63,580 nucleotides of DNA. Source: Candidatus Aminicenantota bacterium. Lineage in GTDB: Bacteria > Acidobacteriota > Aminicenantia > Aminicenantales > Aminicenantaceae. The stretch lies in contig WVZL01000014.1 in assembly GCA_011772495.1 (NCBI GenBank), positions 1-63,580 on the forward strand. Reading direction: 5' to 3'. Positions 44,238-53,702 of the stretch are shown here, in pieces. A program made the position numbers and the translations under genes. Positions within the stretch are counted from its first letter, which is position 1. Each line of letters begins with the position of its first letter. Below the pieces are notes generated by a model. That model did not search any database and was not told where the DNA came from. It was given only the letters and a program-made list of their open reading frames with translations.

Positions 44238-44615
44238 ATGGATTCTGCAATTCGATGGCTCAGAGCAAGCTACATTGCAGGTGCAGTTGCAGACGGCCTC
44301 ATCGGAATCCTCATGTTGATCCCAGGCAGGATGGGAGAGACCGAGTTCAGATACCCTATGGGTCTTGGAGCTGTGTTGATGTTTGGCTGGGCGGCACTCC
44401 TGCTCTGGGGAAACATAAAGCCTTTGGAACGTAAAGGGATTCTTCTCCTTACTATCTTCCCGGTCATCACGGGAATGGTAGTGACCGGGATTTGGGCCGC
44501 GGCCTCTGGTTTTTTCCCAGTTAAGAAAATCATACCGTCATCTGTCCTTGGGCTAGCGTTGGCTTTCCTGTTCAGTTTCAGCTATCTGAAGGCAAGGTCA
44601 GCTGAAAAGAAGTGA
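44238..44615 (+). CDS. Four-helix membrane protein of unknown function
   Basis: 125 residues; TAAGGAGGATCAAG before the ATG. Four hydrophobic segments (about 13-29, 41-60, 69-92, 100-119) with short loops, C-terminus basic (LKARSAEKK). No family was recognised. It is in a plus-strand run with spacing of 58 bases to the methyltransferase. Confidence 0.7.
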   Translation: MDSAIRWLRASYIAGAVADGLIGILMLIPGRMGETEFRYPMGLGAVLMFGWAALLLWGNIKPLERKGILLLTIFPVITGMVVTGIWAAASGFFPVKKIIPSSVLGLALAFLFSFSYLKARSAEKK

Positions 44616-44746
44616 ATACAGTTTAGGACCTAGATGAGATTGTCGTCTAAAGAGCGGCCTTAAAGGCTTCCCGTAGACGCTAATACAATCCATGTAAGGC
44701 TGCATGATTTAAATAATCAAATTAACAAATACAAGAGGAGAACAAG

Positions 44747-45187
44747 ATGCAAGAGTTATCCCTTACTTCGCAAGTCATCCTATATGTGCTGTTGGGAATT
44801 ATGGGGCTTATGTGCCCGATCCTATGGGGCTGGCAGATCATGGTCCTCAAGGGTAAACCCATGAAAAATCCTGATGGTTCGTTTGACAGCTGGCATAATC
44901 AGAAGACCCATTACGGCATCGCACTGGCAGACGTGTTTCTTGCCTGCCCGGTTAATATCGCTGGAATAGTATTGGTATTTGTCAGTCCTCGATGGGGATT
45001 CTACTTGCTGGCTTTGGTCAGTTTCTGGTGGGTTTGGGCAAATACTATGACAACCACCACAAGTCTGCGGTTCGAGAAACCAAAAATGACTCTCACTTGG
45101 CTTATCACATACCCCTTAGGGATTTTGGTTGGACTGGTCTATATCATGTGGACAATTGTTCACTTTGACACTATTTACTCTTTGTGA
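44747..45187 (+). CDS. Four-helix membrane protein of unknown function
   Basis: 146 residues; AGAGGAGAACAAG before the ATG. Four hydrophobic segments. A cytoplasmic loop carries KGKPMKNPDGSFDSWHNQKT, which is positioned like the N-x-D-G loops of membrane enzymes, but no family was recognised. Loop residues W-H-N-Q-K-T-H look conserved-like. It stands 131 bases after the previous gene. Confidence 0.7.
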   Translation: MQELSLTSQVILYVLLGIMGLMCPILWGWQIMVLKGKPMKNPDGSFDSWHNQKTHYGIALADVFLACPVNIAGIVLVFVSPRWGFYLLALVSFWWVWANTMTTTTSLRFEKPKMTLTWLITYPLGILVGLVYIMWTIVHFDTIYSL

Positions 45188-45258
45188 CATCCCTGGAGCC
45201 TGATAACCGAAGTTACGATTATAAAAGCCAATAATGAATTAAGAAAAGGAGGTGTCCA

Positions 45259-45705
45259 GTGAATCTGCAGGAATACTGGCTTCCTTATACTGTCACCCAT
45301 GCTATTACTTTCTTTTTGATCTTTATCTGTTATAAATGGCCCAAAATTGGCAAGGTAGCCTGGGGAATTATTTTCATACTCGCGGGAATATTCAATATAT
45401 ATACCGGGATTTCGGAACCCCAAGCCTATGTAGATTACGGTTCCTCAGCAATTGGCCTTTATAAAAAATTCATTTATGGCGTGTTCAGCTCCTACACATC
45501 ATTAATCGTCTCTTTGATTGCCTTGGGCCAGATTCTGGTGGGAGTTTTCCTGTTTATGAAAAGAACTCTCTTTTTCCTGGGCATTTTGGGCGGAATCGTC
45601 TTTCTACTCGCCATTTCTCCTTTAGGGATCGGCTCAGCATTCCCGTCTACTCTTTTGATGGCGATCAGCTTGGTCTTGTTATACATACGGAATAAGAAAG
45701 CTTGA
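45259..45705 (+). CDS. Five-helix membrane protein of unknown function (GTG start)
   Basis: 148 residues. The GTG at 45259 is fixed by AAAAGGAGGTGTCCA immediately in front; there is no earlier in-frame ATG. Five hydrophobic segments, the second loop with the unusual SEPQAYVDYGSSAIGLYKKF. No family recognised. It is the third small membrane gene in a row after a methyltransferase. Confidence 0.7.
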   Translation: MNLQEYWLPYTVTHAITFFLIFICYKWPKIGKVAWGIIFILAGIFNIYTGISEPQAYVDYGSSAIGLYKKFIYGVFSSYTSLIVSLIALGQILVGVFLFMKRTLFFLGILGGIVFLLAISPLGIGSAFPSTLLMAISLVLLYIRNKKA

Positions 45706-45838
45706 TCTAAATGCTCTTTTCGAACCAGTGGAGAATAATAAGAGGTCGCTTGATTTACTATTTCACGCCATTTTTTAGGTTTCCCTGCCGTAAATTAAAT
45801 GATATCGTTAAACATGGCCCGAAAGGAGAAGATGATAG

Positions 45839-46906
45839 ATGGGAATAGTATTATTGATCCTTCAAATCATTGGCATTATTATTGGCACTCTTATTGGATT
45901 ATTTATCCTTGAACTGGCCTTCGTTGCCTTTATCCCTGGCTTTTCGGTTCCCAAGCAACCCCTGGAGAAATCTAAACAACCGGCCAAGGAGAAGGAAGTA
46001 AAGCCTACCAGATCAAGAAAAGATGTAAGCTTCAAAGTCAAGGAAACGTCATTAAGCGTCTGGCTGTATCTACCCGAGAATTTGCCAGCGCCGGTTCCCT
46101 GTATCATCATGGGACACGGTCTGGGGGGAACCAAGGCCATGGGCTTGGATCAGTATGCTGTTCGCTTTCAGGAGGCTGGCTTGGCCGTACTCGCCTTCGA
46201 TTACCGGCATCTTGGGGAAAGCGAGGGTGAGCCTCGACAGCTGATCTGGATCCCGTACCAACTGCAAGACTATTTAGCAGCCATCGAGTACGCCCGTAGC
46301 CTCAAGGAGATCGATCCGTCAAGAATCGCCCTTTGGGGAACCTCTTTTAGCGGTGGCCATGTTATCGTAATCGCAGCTAAGGACAACGAGATTGCCTGTG
46401 TCTGTTCGCAGGTTCCATGGTTGGACAGCCATGAAGCGGGAAGAGAGGCCTTGAAAAGAACAGGCATCAAGCAAGCGCTCCGGATGGTACCTCACGGACA
46501 GCGTGATTTTGTTAGGTCCTGGTTTGGTCTTTCGCCCCACAAGATACCTATTGCAGGAAAACCGGGCAGCATTGCTGTGATAGCGGATTCAGAGGCTTGG
46601 AACGGTTATGGAGAGCTCGCGCCAGGGGATTTCATCAACGAGGTCTGCGCTCGCATCGTCATTCGGATGGACAAGTACCGGCCGATAAAACACATCGCTA
46701 AAGTGCGTTGCCCAGTCCTGCTTCAGATTACTGACAAAGACATTTCACATCCCTTGAGCTCTGTGGAAAAGATAAAGAAGCGACTGGGGAAACTCGCTGA
46801 GGTGATCCACTATCCAATCGCTCATTTTGACATCTACACAGGGGATAATTTTGAAAAAGCCGTAAACGATCAAATTGACTTTTTCAAGAAACATCTCCAA
46901 AAATAA
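45839..46906 (+). CDS. Membrane-anchored alpha/beta hydrolase
   Basis: 355 residues; GAAAGGAGAAGATGATAG before the ATG. One N-terminal membrane helix (about 3-33, very rich in I/L), then a charged linker (PLEKSKQPAKEKEVKPTRSR). The hydrolase part has GHGLGG, the nucleophile elbow GTSFSGGH (S172 region), D in LQITDKDISHP and H in YPIAHFDIY. This is the dienelactone/peptidase S15-like arrangement with a large cap. Substrate unknown. A palindromic motif shared with three other intergenic sites lies about 80 bases upstream (45752-45768). Confidence 0.83.
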   Translation: MGIVLLILQIIGIIIGTLIGLFILELAFVAFIPGFSVPKQPLEKSKQPAKEKEVKPTRSRKDVSFKVKETSLSVWLYLPENLPAPVPCIIMGHGLGGTKAMGLDQYAVRFQEAGLAVLAFDYRHLGESEGEPRQLIWIPYQLQDYLAAIEYARSLKEIDPSRIALWGTSFSGGHVIVIAAKDNEIACVCSQVPWLDSHEAGREALKRTGIKQALRMVPHGQRDFVRSWFGLSPHKIPIAGKPGSIAVIADSEAWNGYGELAPGDFINEVCARIVIRMDKYRPIKHIAKVRCPVLLQITDKDISHPLSSVEKIKKRLGKLAEVIHYPIAHFDIYTGDNFEKAVNDQIDFFKKHLQK

Positions 46907-46985
46907 TAGGGTCAGACATTGAAATATTTCAACATTTGTTAAAAAAACAGCGGGCTTAAGCCTTTATAGCTTTTATAATTTTCTG

Positions 46986-47180
46986 ATGATTATTCGGCCA
47001 GAAAAGAAAAAAGACTACAGAGCAATTCAAGAAATAAATAAACTCGCTTTTGGCGGAAGTACTGAAGCCGATCTCATCAAAGCTCTACGAAAATCTGGTA
47101 GTTTTATCCCCGAATTATCCCTGGTCGCCGTTCAAAAAGGAGAGATCATATATCCGCCCGCGTTCCAGGAAACGAGATAA
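46986..47180 (+). pseudogene. GNAT N-acetyltransferase gene, truncated remnant
   Basis: 64 codons from ATG. The first 55 read as the N-terminal end of a YhbS-like GNAT acetyltransferase (MIIRPEKKKDYRAIQEINKL, AFGGSTEADLIKAL, FIPELSLVAVQKGEII). Where a glycine and the acetyl-CoA-binding strand should come, the frame reads YPPAFQETR and stops. About 100 C-terminal residues, including the CoA loop, are missing. The junction near 47150 joins it to the leader of the next gene, so a deletion is likely. Confidence 0.8.
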
Positions 47181-47214
47181 ATTCCTATCTTTAGATACAG
47201 AAAGGAGGCGAATA

Positions 47215-47736
47215 ATGACTAAAAAAGCCTTCATCATGCCTGTCATATTAATCATGCTCGTCTTCACTCTTTCAGCAGCCTTGGTTGAAAAAAAAGATAC
47301 GAAGACCAAGATCCTCGAAGCTTGCGAAGTTTTCTTTAATCCTAATGCCTCTCTTACCCAGGATAATATGGTGGATTCCTTGTCTCGACTTTTGGATATC
47401 ACCGCCTCGATCACTACCGCCTATGAGTACAAGGACGAAATCAAGTACAGGATCGATGTCGCCAAGAATCTGCTCAAGGAGGATTCCTTGTTCAATGAGA
47501 AAGCACGCCAGTATCTGTCTTTTGCCTACCGCATGATGACCAATGGACAAAAATACCAGAAGCCGGAAGAGCTGGATGTGTTTGTAACTCCTGCCGAGGC
47601 CCAGGAAAAAGCCATGAAATACGCGAAAAATTTAGTAGAGAAAGCTCTATCCGATCTGGAGGAGGACAATCCTGGGGAAACGGCAAAACTTCTCCTGGAG
47701 TTGGTCCTTATGGTCGTCACCCCGATCGAAGGATAG
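47215..47736 (+). CDS. Exported alpha-helical protein of unknown function
   Basis: 173 residues; the ATG at 47215 follows AGAAAGGAGGCGAAT, which rules out a longer reading through the GNAT remnant. Signal peptide about 1-22 (ends LSAALV). The mature part is helical with regular charge patterning (SRLLDITASITTAYEYKDEI, KARQYLSFAYRMM). Its conserved-looking segments are NPNASLTQDNMV and FVTPAEAQEKAM. No family was recognised. Probably periplasmic. Confidence 0.7.
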   Translation: MTKKAFIMPVILIMLVFTLSAALVEKKDTKTKILEACEVFFNPNASLTQDNMVDSLSRLLDITASITTAYEYKDEIKYRIDVAKNLLKEDSLFNEKARQYLSFAYRMMTNGQKYQKPEELDVFVTPAEAQEKAMKYAKNLVEKALSDLEEDNPGETAKLLLELVLMVVTPIEG

Positions 47737-47819
47737 ATCAATCAAGAATATTGGCTGGACAATAGCGATTGTTCTCCTGATAGAAAGAAAAGCAAAAAAA
47801 TGATCCTGGCAGGGAGAAT

Positions 47820-49235
47820 ATGAGTCGCCTAGACAATTCCTCGAAGAGAAAATTTCAGATCTCGGGTTGGGGCTATCGATTCTTGAGGCTTTTTACTGTG
47901 ATCCATCCCGGGGAAGCTGGAACAACCTGGCTCCTGTCACTGACAATGTTCCTGCTCATGATGGGGTATTATTTTCTCCGGCCGTTGAGGCAGGCCTTGA
48001 TATTAACCGAATGGTCACCGAATTTAGCAAGTTATCTTGGCGGCGCGATCGCGGTTCTGCTTATCTTTGTGGTCAAAATCTTCAGTCATATTGCATCCAA
48101 AGTTCCTCGTCAAAAGCTGATCACCTGGGTCACTCTCTTTTTTATTTCCAATCTGATTCTCTTCTATATTATCTACGAAGCTGGTGTTTCTCCGGCTGTT
48201 ATCAGTATCATTTTTTATGTTTGGCTGGGGGTTTTCAACCTCATGGTGGTAGCCCAGTTTTGGGGTTTTTGCAACGACCTTTACACTGAAGAGGCGGGAA
48301 AGCGGCTTTTTCCCTTGATCGTGTTCGGAACCAATTTCGGAGCCCTAGTCGGAGGACTGACTGCTTCCCGGATACTGGGACCTCTAAATCCCTACCAGAT
48401 AATGTTGCTGACAGCGGGCCTGTTAGCGATCTGCATTGTTTTGACGCACGTGGTTCACAATCGCGAGATAAAAAAGGCAAAAAAGGAGAAATTGAAGAAT
48501 CCAGTACCAGGCGAAGAGCCGATAAAAGAAGAAGAGAAACCCCTGGAGCAAGGGGGAGGTTTCCGTTTGATATTCAAAAGCCGCTACCTCATCTATATTG
48601 CTTTTTTCATCCTGGTGTTGAACTTTATCAACACGAATGGCGAATTTATCTTACTCAATGTGGCGAATTATACTGCCTCCACAGCTATTGAAACTGGACA
48701 GGCGGAAAGTTTGGATCATAGTGTCTTAGTTGGTCGCTTCTACTCCAATTTCTATACTATCATGAACCTCATAACTATATTTATCCAACTTTTTCTGGTT
48801 TCGCGCATATTCAAATGGTTCGGGGTTAGGACGGCTGTTTTTATTCTTCCGTTCATCGCCCTGGGTGGATACTTTACCATTGGTCTGGGAGTTTCTTTAA
48901 TCGCTGTGAGGTGGATTAAAAGTCTTGAGAATGCTACCGACTACTCATTGATGAACACCACCAAGCATGCCCTTTTTCTCATCACATCCCGGGAAGAAAA
49001 GTATAAAGCCAAGGCTGCCACTGACACCTTTTTCCACCGCGCCGGAGATGTTCTTACTGCCATTTTGGTCTTTGTGTGCGCGGCTTTTTTTGCCCTTGAT
49101 TTTGAAAACATCCAGAACATCAGTATTATTGCCCGGATCAATGTTGGGATAGTCCTTGTTTTTATCCTGTTAGGAGTTTTAATCGCCAGAGAGCATAAGC
49201 GGCATTCTTATCATCTGGCTAAATCAGAAGCTTAA
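47820..49235 (+). CDS. Npt1/Npt2-type (TLC) nucleotide transporter-like protein
   Basis: 471 residues with AGGGAGAAT ahead of the ATG. About 11-12 membrane segments in two halves joined by a charged linker (residues about 220-250: KKEKLKNPVPGEEPIKEEEK). The pattern FLLMMGYYFLRPLRQALILT near the N-terminus and KHALFLITSREEKYKAKAAT in the second half are typical of the ATP/ADP translocase-like family found outside obligate intracellular bacteria too. In free-living bacteria these proteins are thought to move nucleotides or related compounds, mostly untested. It is the last gene of the plus-strand run. Confidence 0.83.
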   Translation: MSRLDNSSKRKFQISGWGYRFLRLFTVIHPGEAGTTWLLSLTMFLLMMGYYFLRPLRQALILTEWSPNLASYLGGAIAVLLIFVVKIFSHIASKVPRQKLITWVTLFFISNLILFYIIYEAGVSPAVISIIFYVWLGVFNLMVVAQFWGFCNDLYTEEAGKRLFPLIVFGTNFGALVGGLTASRILGPLNPYQIMLLTAGLLAICIVLTHVVHNREIKKAKKEKLKNPVPGEEPIKEEEKPLEQGGGFRLIFKSRYLIYIAFFILVLNFINTNGEFILLNVANYTASTAIETGQAESLDHSVLVGRFYSNFYTIMNLITIFIQLFLVSRIFKWFGVRTAVFILPFIALGGYFTIGLGVSLIAVRWIKSLENATDYSLMNTTKHALFLITSREEKYKAKAATDTFFHRAGDVLTAILVFVCAAFFALDFENIQNISIIARINVGIVLVFILLGVLIAREHKRHSYHLAKSEA

Positions 49236-49280
49236 TCATTGGCTTAAGATCTGAGGACAAGCTCATGTTTAAAGAGTGAT

Positions 49281-49303
49281 GGCGCGAAATTAAATATTTC
49301 ACG
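49281..49303. repeat. GAAAT-N5-ATTTC palindrome with GGCGC flank
   Basis: GAAATTAAATATTTC (49286-49300) flanked by GGCGC on the left and ACG on the right. Similar sites: 56545-56568, 45752-45768 and about 61092-61115. This copy lies between the convergent ends of the Npt and RND genes. Confidence 0.4.
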
Positions 49304-49434
49304 ACGTTCTGATGTACCCTGGAATAAATTAAGAAATGTCTTGAAATATTACATTTAGGGTTGTACCCCTGGAAAAAAGTAGTCTTATTGTCCTCACTTT
49401 AAGCGATTTTGTGCTGAGAAAGGTGTAAAAGTTA

Positions 49435-52400
49435 TTAAAATTCAAAACCTTTAAATTTCACCCTAAAGAAAATCGAGTACAGAACCGGCACGACGCCTAG
49501 GGTAAGTAGGGTTGAAAACAGCAAGCCGAAAATAATCGTGATAGCCATTGGCTCATACATCGGTCCGCCACCAATCCACAAGGGAAGCAATCCACCTATG
49601 GTGGTTGCAGTTGTAAGCAGGATAGGGCGCAGTCGTTTTTGTGCTGATTCAATAACCGCCCTGGCTGGATCTAATCCATTTTCCTGGATTTCAATTCTTA
49701 TTCGATCCAGCAACACGATAGCATTGTTCACCACAATTCCGGCGAGCGAAACAACACCAAGAAGGGTCATAAAACCAAAATACGACCTGGCGACTATCAA
49801 TCCAAAGACAACACCTATTAATCCGAGTGGTATGGTAACGAGAATAATGATCGGACGCCGTATGGAATTGAATTGAATCACCAGCAACAATATGATGATT
49901 AAAAAGGCGATCGGCAGCTTTTCTCCGATCGCGGCATTGGCTTTTCCGGAAGTTTCTATCTCACCGCCTAACTCATATCGATAGCCTATGCCCCATTCCT
50001 TGCTATCTTCTTTTAACCATTTATCCAGACTCTGGCTGAACGCAATCGGCGTGATTCCACCCGTTACCTCAGCCTTCACTGTCACTGTTTTCAAACGCGA
50101 GCGCCGAAGAATTTTCGAAGACTCCCATTCGATCTCCAGATCTGCCACCTGCCGCAAAGGAACATTTTTTCCGGTTAGCTGGGCGTATACGTTAATCGCC
50201 TCCAGTTTTCCAATATCCTGTCGTCCGGCTGCAATTGAACGAAGCACAATCGGTATTGCTTTGTCCTCCTCACGATATTGAGTCGTTTCTATTCCTGCCA
50301 ACGCGGTTTGAAGGGATATGGCGATGTCGCGATTTGTGACGCCTGCTCGGCGAGCGCGTGTTTGATTGATCTTCACAAATATTTTTTTTGTCCGTCGTCC
50401 CCAATCATCACGAATATTTCTAGTATCTGACATCTCAGCGAGTTTGGCTTTCACTCTTTCGGCCAGTTGAAATACCTTATTCAGATCCTTCCCTGAGACA
50501 CGGACTTCGACTGCTGCTGTCGGAGGGCCATACTGAAGCAAATCAATGTGGGAATAGAGATCCGGAAATCTTTCCAAACAGAATTCCTCTGTCTTTTGGA
50601 TGAGGGCATCAATGATTTTGTTGGAAGTTGTGTTGATGATCATGATAGCGTATTCAGGCCTTGAGGGCTCTGGATTATAGCCAAGAAAAAAACGAGGCGC
50701 TCCCTGTCCGATATACGTGGACCAGTTCACAATTCCATCCGGGCGATCAGGCGTTGCGACCAGATTCTTGTGCATAAAGGTCTCTATTTCAGTGATTACG
50801 GACTCAGTTCGATGAATCGGGGAGCCTTTCGGCAATTCAAATTCTGCTGTGTACATAGCTTTTTCATTGCGCGGCATAAAAATATTGGGGATCAATTTAA
50901 AACCTTGCATAGCAGTCAGGAAAACGATGGTCACAATTATCAAAGTGAGAATCGGATTCCGCAGAAGGGTCAAAAGAAATCCACGATAGCGCCTATAAAA
51001 TCCACTGTCATAGTGGATCTTTCTTTTCTTGACTTTTAAAAAATATACAGAAAACATCGGCGTTATTGTCTGCGACAGGATCCAGGAAGAGATAAGGGTA
51101 ATCGTGACCACCTTAAACAGAGGTGCCGTATATTCCCCCACATCCGACTCCGCCAAATATATCGGAAGAAATGCAGCGGAGGTTGTCAGGGAGGCAATTA
51201 ATAACGGCATTCGCAGTTCCCTCGCTGAATCGATAGCCGCATCAACAGCCTTTTTCCCTGCAGATATTTGAACCATGATGGATTCTGACATCACGATAGC
51301 GTTATCCACCAGAAGTCCCAAGGCGATAATGAGCGATGCTATAGACATCTGATCAAGACCGATATAGAAGAAAGACATGATCAGAATACTCATAATCATA
51401 GCCATGGGCACCAGAGAAGCTACGACAAGCCCAGTTCTTATACCCAGCGTGGCAAGCATCACCAAAATCACAATCGCGATAGCTTGAAAAAGGTTGTTCT
51501 GGAAGCTTTTTATTTTTCGGTTGACATCATCCGGTTGAAAAGCAACGATATCGAATTCAATACCGATAGGATAAAGGCTTTGCAAACGATTGACCTGCTC
51601 TCTAACTTTTTCCCCGAGTACAATAATGTTGCCACCTTCTCGCATATTGATGGCTAGTACTAGTGCCGGAATTCCAGAGGAATGCACGATAGACTGTGGA
51701 GGATCGATATACCCTCTAGAAACGTCGGCCAAATCTTCTAGATAGATCAGAGTTCTCCGCCCAGGAATGGTAATCAATGTTCGTTTTAAGTCTTCAACGG
51801 ATTCAAAGCTGCCGCTGGGCTCCAAGACGATTTTTTCCATCCCTGTATCAATATTTCCTCCTGGAATTACGATGTTTTGACTCTGAAGAATAGCGATCAA
51901 CTGAGAGGCGGACAGACCAACTTCAGCAAGACGGGCATCGTTGTATTCGATAAAAATCCGTTCTTCCTGGGCACCATAAATATCCACTTTTGCGACTTCC
52001 TCGACAAGCAGCAATTCATCACGAACCTCATCCGCAATCTTTTTGAGTTCCAAATAGCTATACCCTTCGCCGGTAATAGCAATGTTAGTGCCGAAAACAT
52101 CTCCAAACTCGTCGTTGACAAAAGGTCCAACAACACCTTCCGGCAAATCCCCTTTCACTCGGTCCACCTTTCGTCTCAAGCTATCCCATATAGGACGCAT
52201 TTTCTTATAGCTCTGCTTTATAATCACATAAATTACCGAGACACCTGTGATTGATTCGCTCATGACATAATCAAGCTCTGGCATTTCCTGGATTGCCTTT
52301 TCTAATTTATCCGTTATCAGCATCTCTACTCGTTCTGGCGCAGCCCCGGGAAAGTAAGTGAGGATCAAGGCAGCGCGTATGATGAAGCCTGGATCTTCTG

Positions 52401-52503
52401 CCCTAGGCATGGTCTGGAATGTCATCAACCCGGCTAGCAGGATTAAGATCAAAGCAAAAGCCGTGATTCGGTTTTTTTCTATCGCCGCCTGTGTGATATT
52501 CAT
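49435..52503 (-). CDS. RND efflux pump inner-membrane permease (HAE1/AcrB family)
   Basis: 1022 residues. Twelve membrane segments with two large periplasmic loops. TM4 carries the proton-relay aspartate (LIIALGLLVDNAIVMSES) and TM10 the paired basic region; ATTIGGLLPLWIGGGPMYEP is the usual final motif. Short N-terminus FRIT-like (MNITQAAIEKNRITAFALIL). The start has GGGAGGAAGAG ahead and lies 16 bases after the adaptor stop. Known role: proton-driven export of drugs, metabolites or lipids through the adaptor and TolC. Substrate not predictable. Third gene of the operon. Confidence 0.93.
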   Translation of the reverse strand: MNITQAAIEKNRITAFALILILLAGLMTFQTMPRAEDPGFIIRAALILTYFPGAAPERVEMLITDKLEKAIQEMPELDYVMSESITGVSVIYVIIKQSYKKMRPIWDSLRRKVDRVKGDLPEGVVGPFVNDEFGDVFGTNIAITGEGYSYLELKKIADEVRDELLLVEEVAKVDIYGAQEERIFIEYNDARLAEVGLSASQLIAILQSQNIVIPGGNIDTGMEKIVLEPSGSFESVEDLKRTLITIPGRRTLIYLEDLADVSRGYIDPPQSIVHSSGIPALVLAINMREGGNIIVLGEKVREQVNRLQSLYPIGIEFDIVAFQPDDVNRKIKSFQNNLFQAIAIVILVMLATLGIRTGLVVASLVPMAMIMSILIMSFFYIGLDQMSIASLIIALGLLVDNAIVMSESIMVQISAGKKAVDAAIDSARELRMPLLIASLTTSAAFLPIYLAESDVGEYTAPLFKVVTITLISSWILSQTITPMFSVYFLKVKKRKIHYDSGFYRRYRGFLLTLLRNPILTLIIVTIVFLTAMQGFKLIPNIFMPRNEKAMYTAEFELPKGSPIHRTESVITEIETFMHKNLVATPDRPDGIVNWSTYIGQGAPRFFLGYNPEPSRPEYAIMIINTTSNKIIDALIQKTEEFCLERFPDLYSHIDLLQYGPPTAAVEVRVSGKDLNKVFQLAERVKAKLAEMSDTRNIRDDWGRRTKKIFVKINQTRARRAGVTNRDIAISLQTALAGIETTQYREEDKAIPIVLRSIAAGRQDIGKLEAINVYAQLTGKNVPLRQVADLEIEWESSKILRRSRLKTVTVKAEVTGGITPIAFSQSLDKWLKEDSKEWGIGYRYELGGEIETSGKANAAIGEKLPIAFLIIILLLVIQFNSIRRPIIILVTIPLGLIGVVFGLIVARSYFGFMTLLGVVSLAGIVVNNAIVLLDRIRIEIQENGLDPARAVIESAQKRLRPILLTTATTIGGLLPLWIGGGPMYEPMAITIIFGLLFSTLLTLGVVPVLYSIFFRVKFKGFEF

Positions 52504-52519
52504 CGGCTCTTCCTCCCAA

Positions 52520-53611
52520 TCATAACTTCACATTTTTCCCATCAACGATATGACTGATTCCTGCTGTAACGACCAAATCACCGTCAGCAAGTCCTTCGAA
52601 TATCTCCAATCCTTCTTCTGTCAATTCACCTACAGCAACGGGTTTGCGTCTTACAATTCCAAGTCCTTCTTGTTCGGGAAGGCGTTCCACAGTAAAGACA
52701 AACCGTCCTTCACGATCTTCTCCGACCGCTTCCGAAGGAACGATGAATCGCACCCTTTCATCTTTGGACTCAAAGCGGAAGGAAACAGATGCTGCCATCC
52801 CAGCACGGATGTCTGGATCTGTCTGTTTTAAAAGTAGTATTACGGGATAGGTAGTGGCCAGTGTTGTTGATTTTATCCCAACTTCTGAGACAATGGCCTG
52901 AAATTTTTTTTCCGGAATAGCATCAAATGTTGCAGAAACCTCCTTGTTTTCCTCAATCTGAGAAATCAAAATTTCTGGAATGGAAACTCTAATCTCCAGT
53001 TGCGACCCAGCGGTTAGCAGAAAAAGCGGCATACCTGCCTGAACGTTTTCATTGACTTCACAGTTGACTTCGGCAATGGCACCATCCGTAGGTGCCGTAA
53101 TTTTTGTATAGCTCAGCTGCAACTGCGCTTGTTCCAACTGTTTGCTTGATGCCTGAGCCATGGCGTTAGCCGATTCGTAAGCCATCCGGGCCGCGTCCAA
53201 ATCCTGTTTCGATGCACTTTTATTCTCATACAGAGATCTTGTTCTGCTATAGGCGGCATTGGCGTTGCGAGCCTGGGCCTCGGCCTGTAGCAAAGATGCT
53301 CTGGCCTGCTGAACATTCAACTGATAATCATAAGGATCCAGTTCAGCAATAATTTGTCCTTTCTGCACCCTATCCCCAACGCCAACAGCAACTCTTTGGA
53401 CTGTTCCTAGCACTTTAAAACTGAGTCTTGATTCTGTTCCGGCTTGGGCTACACCTGGAAAAGTTCGGACACGACTTCCTCCCGTAGCAAGAACCTGAAT
53501 GTAACGCACAGGGCGAATGATTTCTTGGGCTTGCTCTTTCTTCTTACAAGAGGGAATTATCAATGCTGCCATAAAAAACAACAGAAAAAGTTTTGAATAA
53601 TTTTTATCCAT
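52520..53611 (-). CDS. RND efflux periplasmic adaptor lipoprotein (MFP family)
   Basis: 363 residues from the second ATG of an ATGATG pair (53611), which has better spacing to TTGGAGGAAA. Lipoprotein signal with IIPSC (C22). Order: membrane-proximal beta-barrel, lipoyl half (VGVGDRVQKGQIIAELDPYD), long alpha-hairpin (QARASLLQAEAQARNANAAY, then KQLEQAQLQLSYTKITAPTD), lipoyl half (AIAEVNCEVNENVQAGMPLF) and C-terminal barrel. It bridges the permease and the TolC. It sits 16 bases before the permease and about 90 bases after the TolC gene. Confidence 0.93.
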   Translation of the reverse strand: MDKNYSKLFLLFFMAALIIPSCKKKEQAQEIIRPVRYIQVLATGGSRVRTFPGVAQAGTESRLSFKVLGTVQRVAVGVGDRVQKGQIIAELDPYDYQLNVQQARASLLQAEAQARNANAAYSRTRSLYENKSASKQDLDAARMAYESANAMAQASSKQLEQAQLQLSYTKITAPTDGAIAEVNCEVNENVQAGMPLFLLTAGSQLEIRVSIPEILISQIEENKEVSATFDAIPEKKFQAIVSEVGIKSTTLATTYPVILLLKQTDPDIRAGMAASVSFRFESKDERVRFIVPSEAVGEDREGRFVFTVERLPEQEGLGIVRRKPVAVGELTEEGLEIFEGLADGDLVVTAGISHIVDGKNVKL

Positions 53612-53702
53612 CATTTTCCTCCAAAGTTGTTTTCTTCACGCATAAAAATTTAGGTCGTTTTATATCTTTCTTGATAATACATATCAAATCTAAACGACAG
53701 GT

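Noticed and set aside
47750..47765. A sigma-54-like site (TTGGCTGGACAATAGC) upstream of the Npt gene
   Set aside because: GG-N10-GC spacing is met but the -24 (TGGCTG) and -12 (TAGC) elements match poorly; treated as chance.
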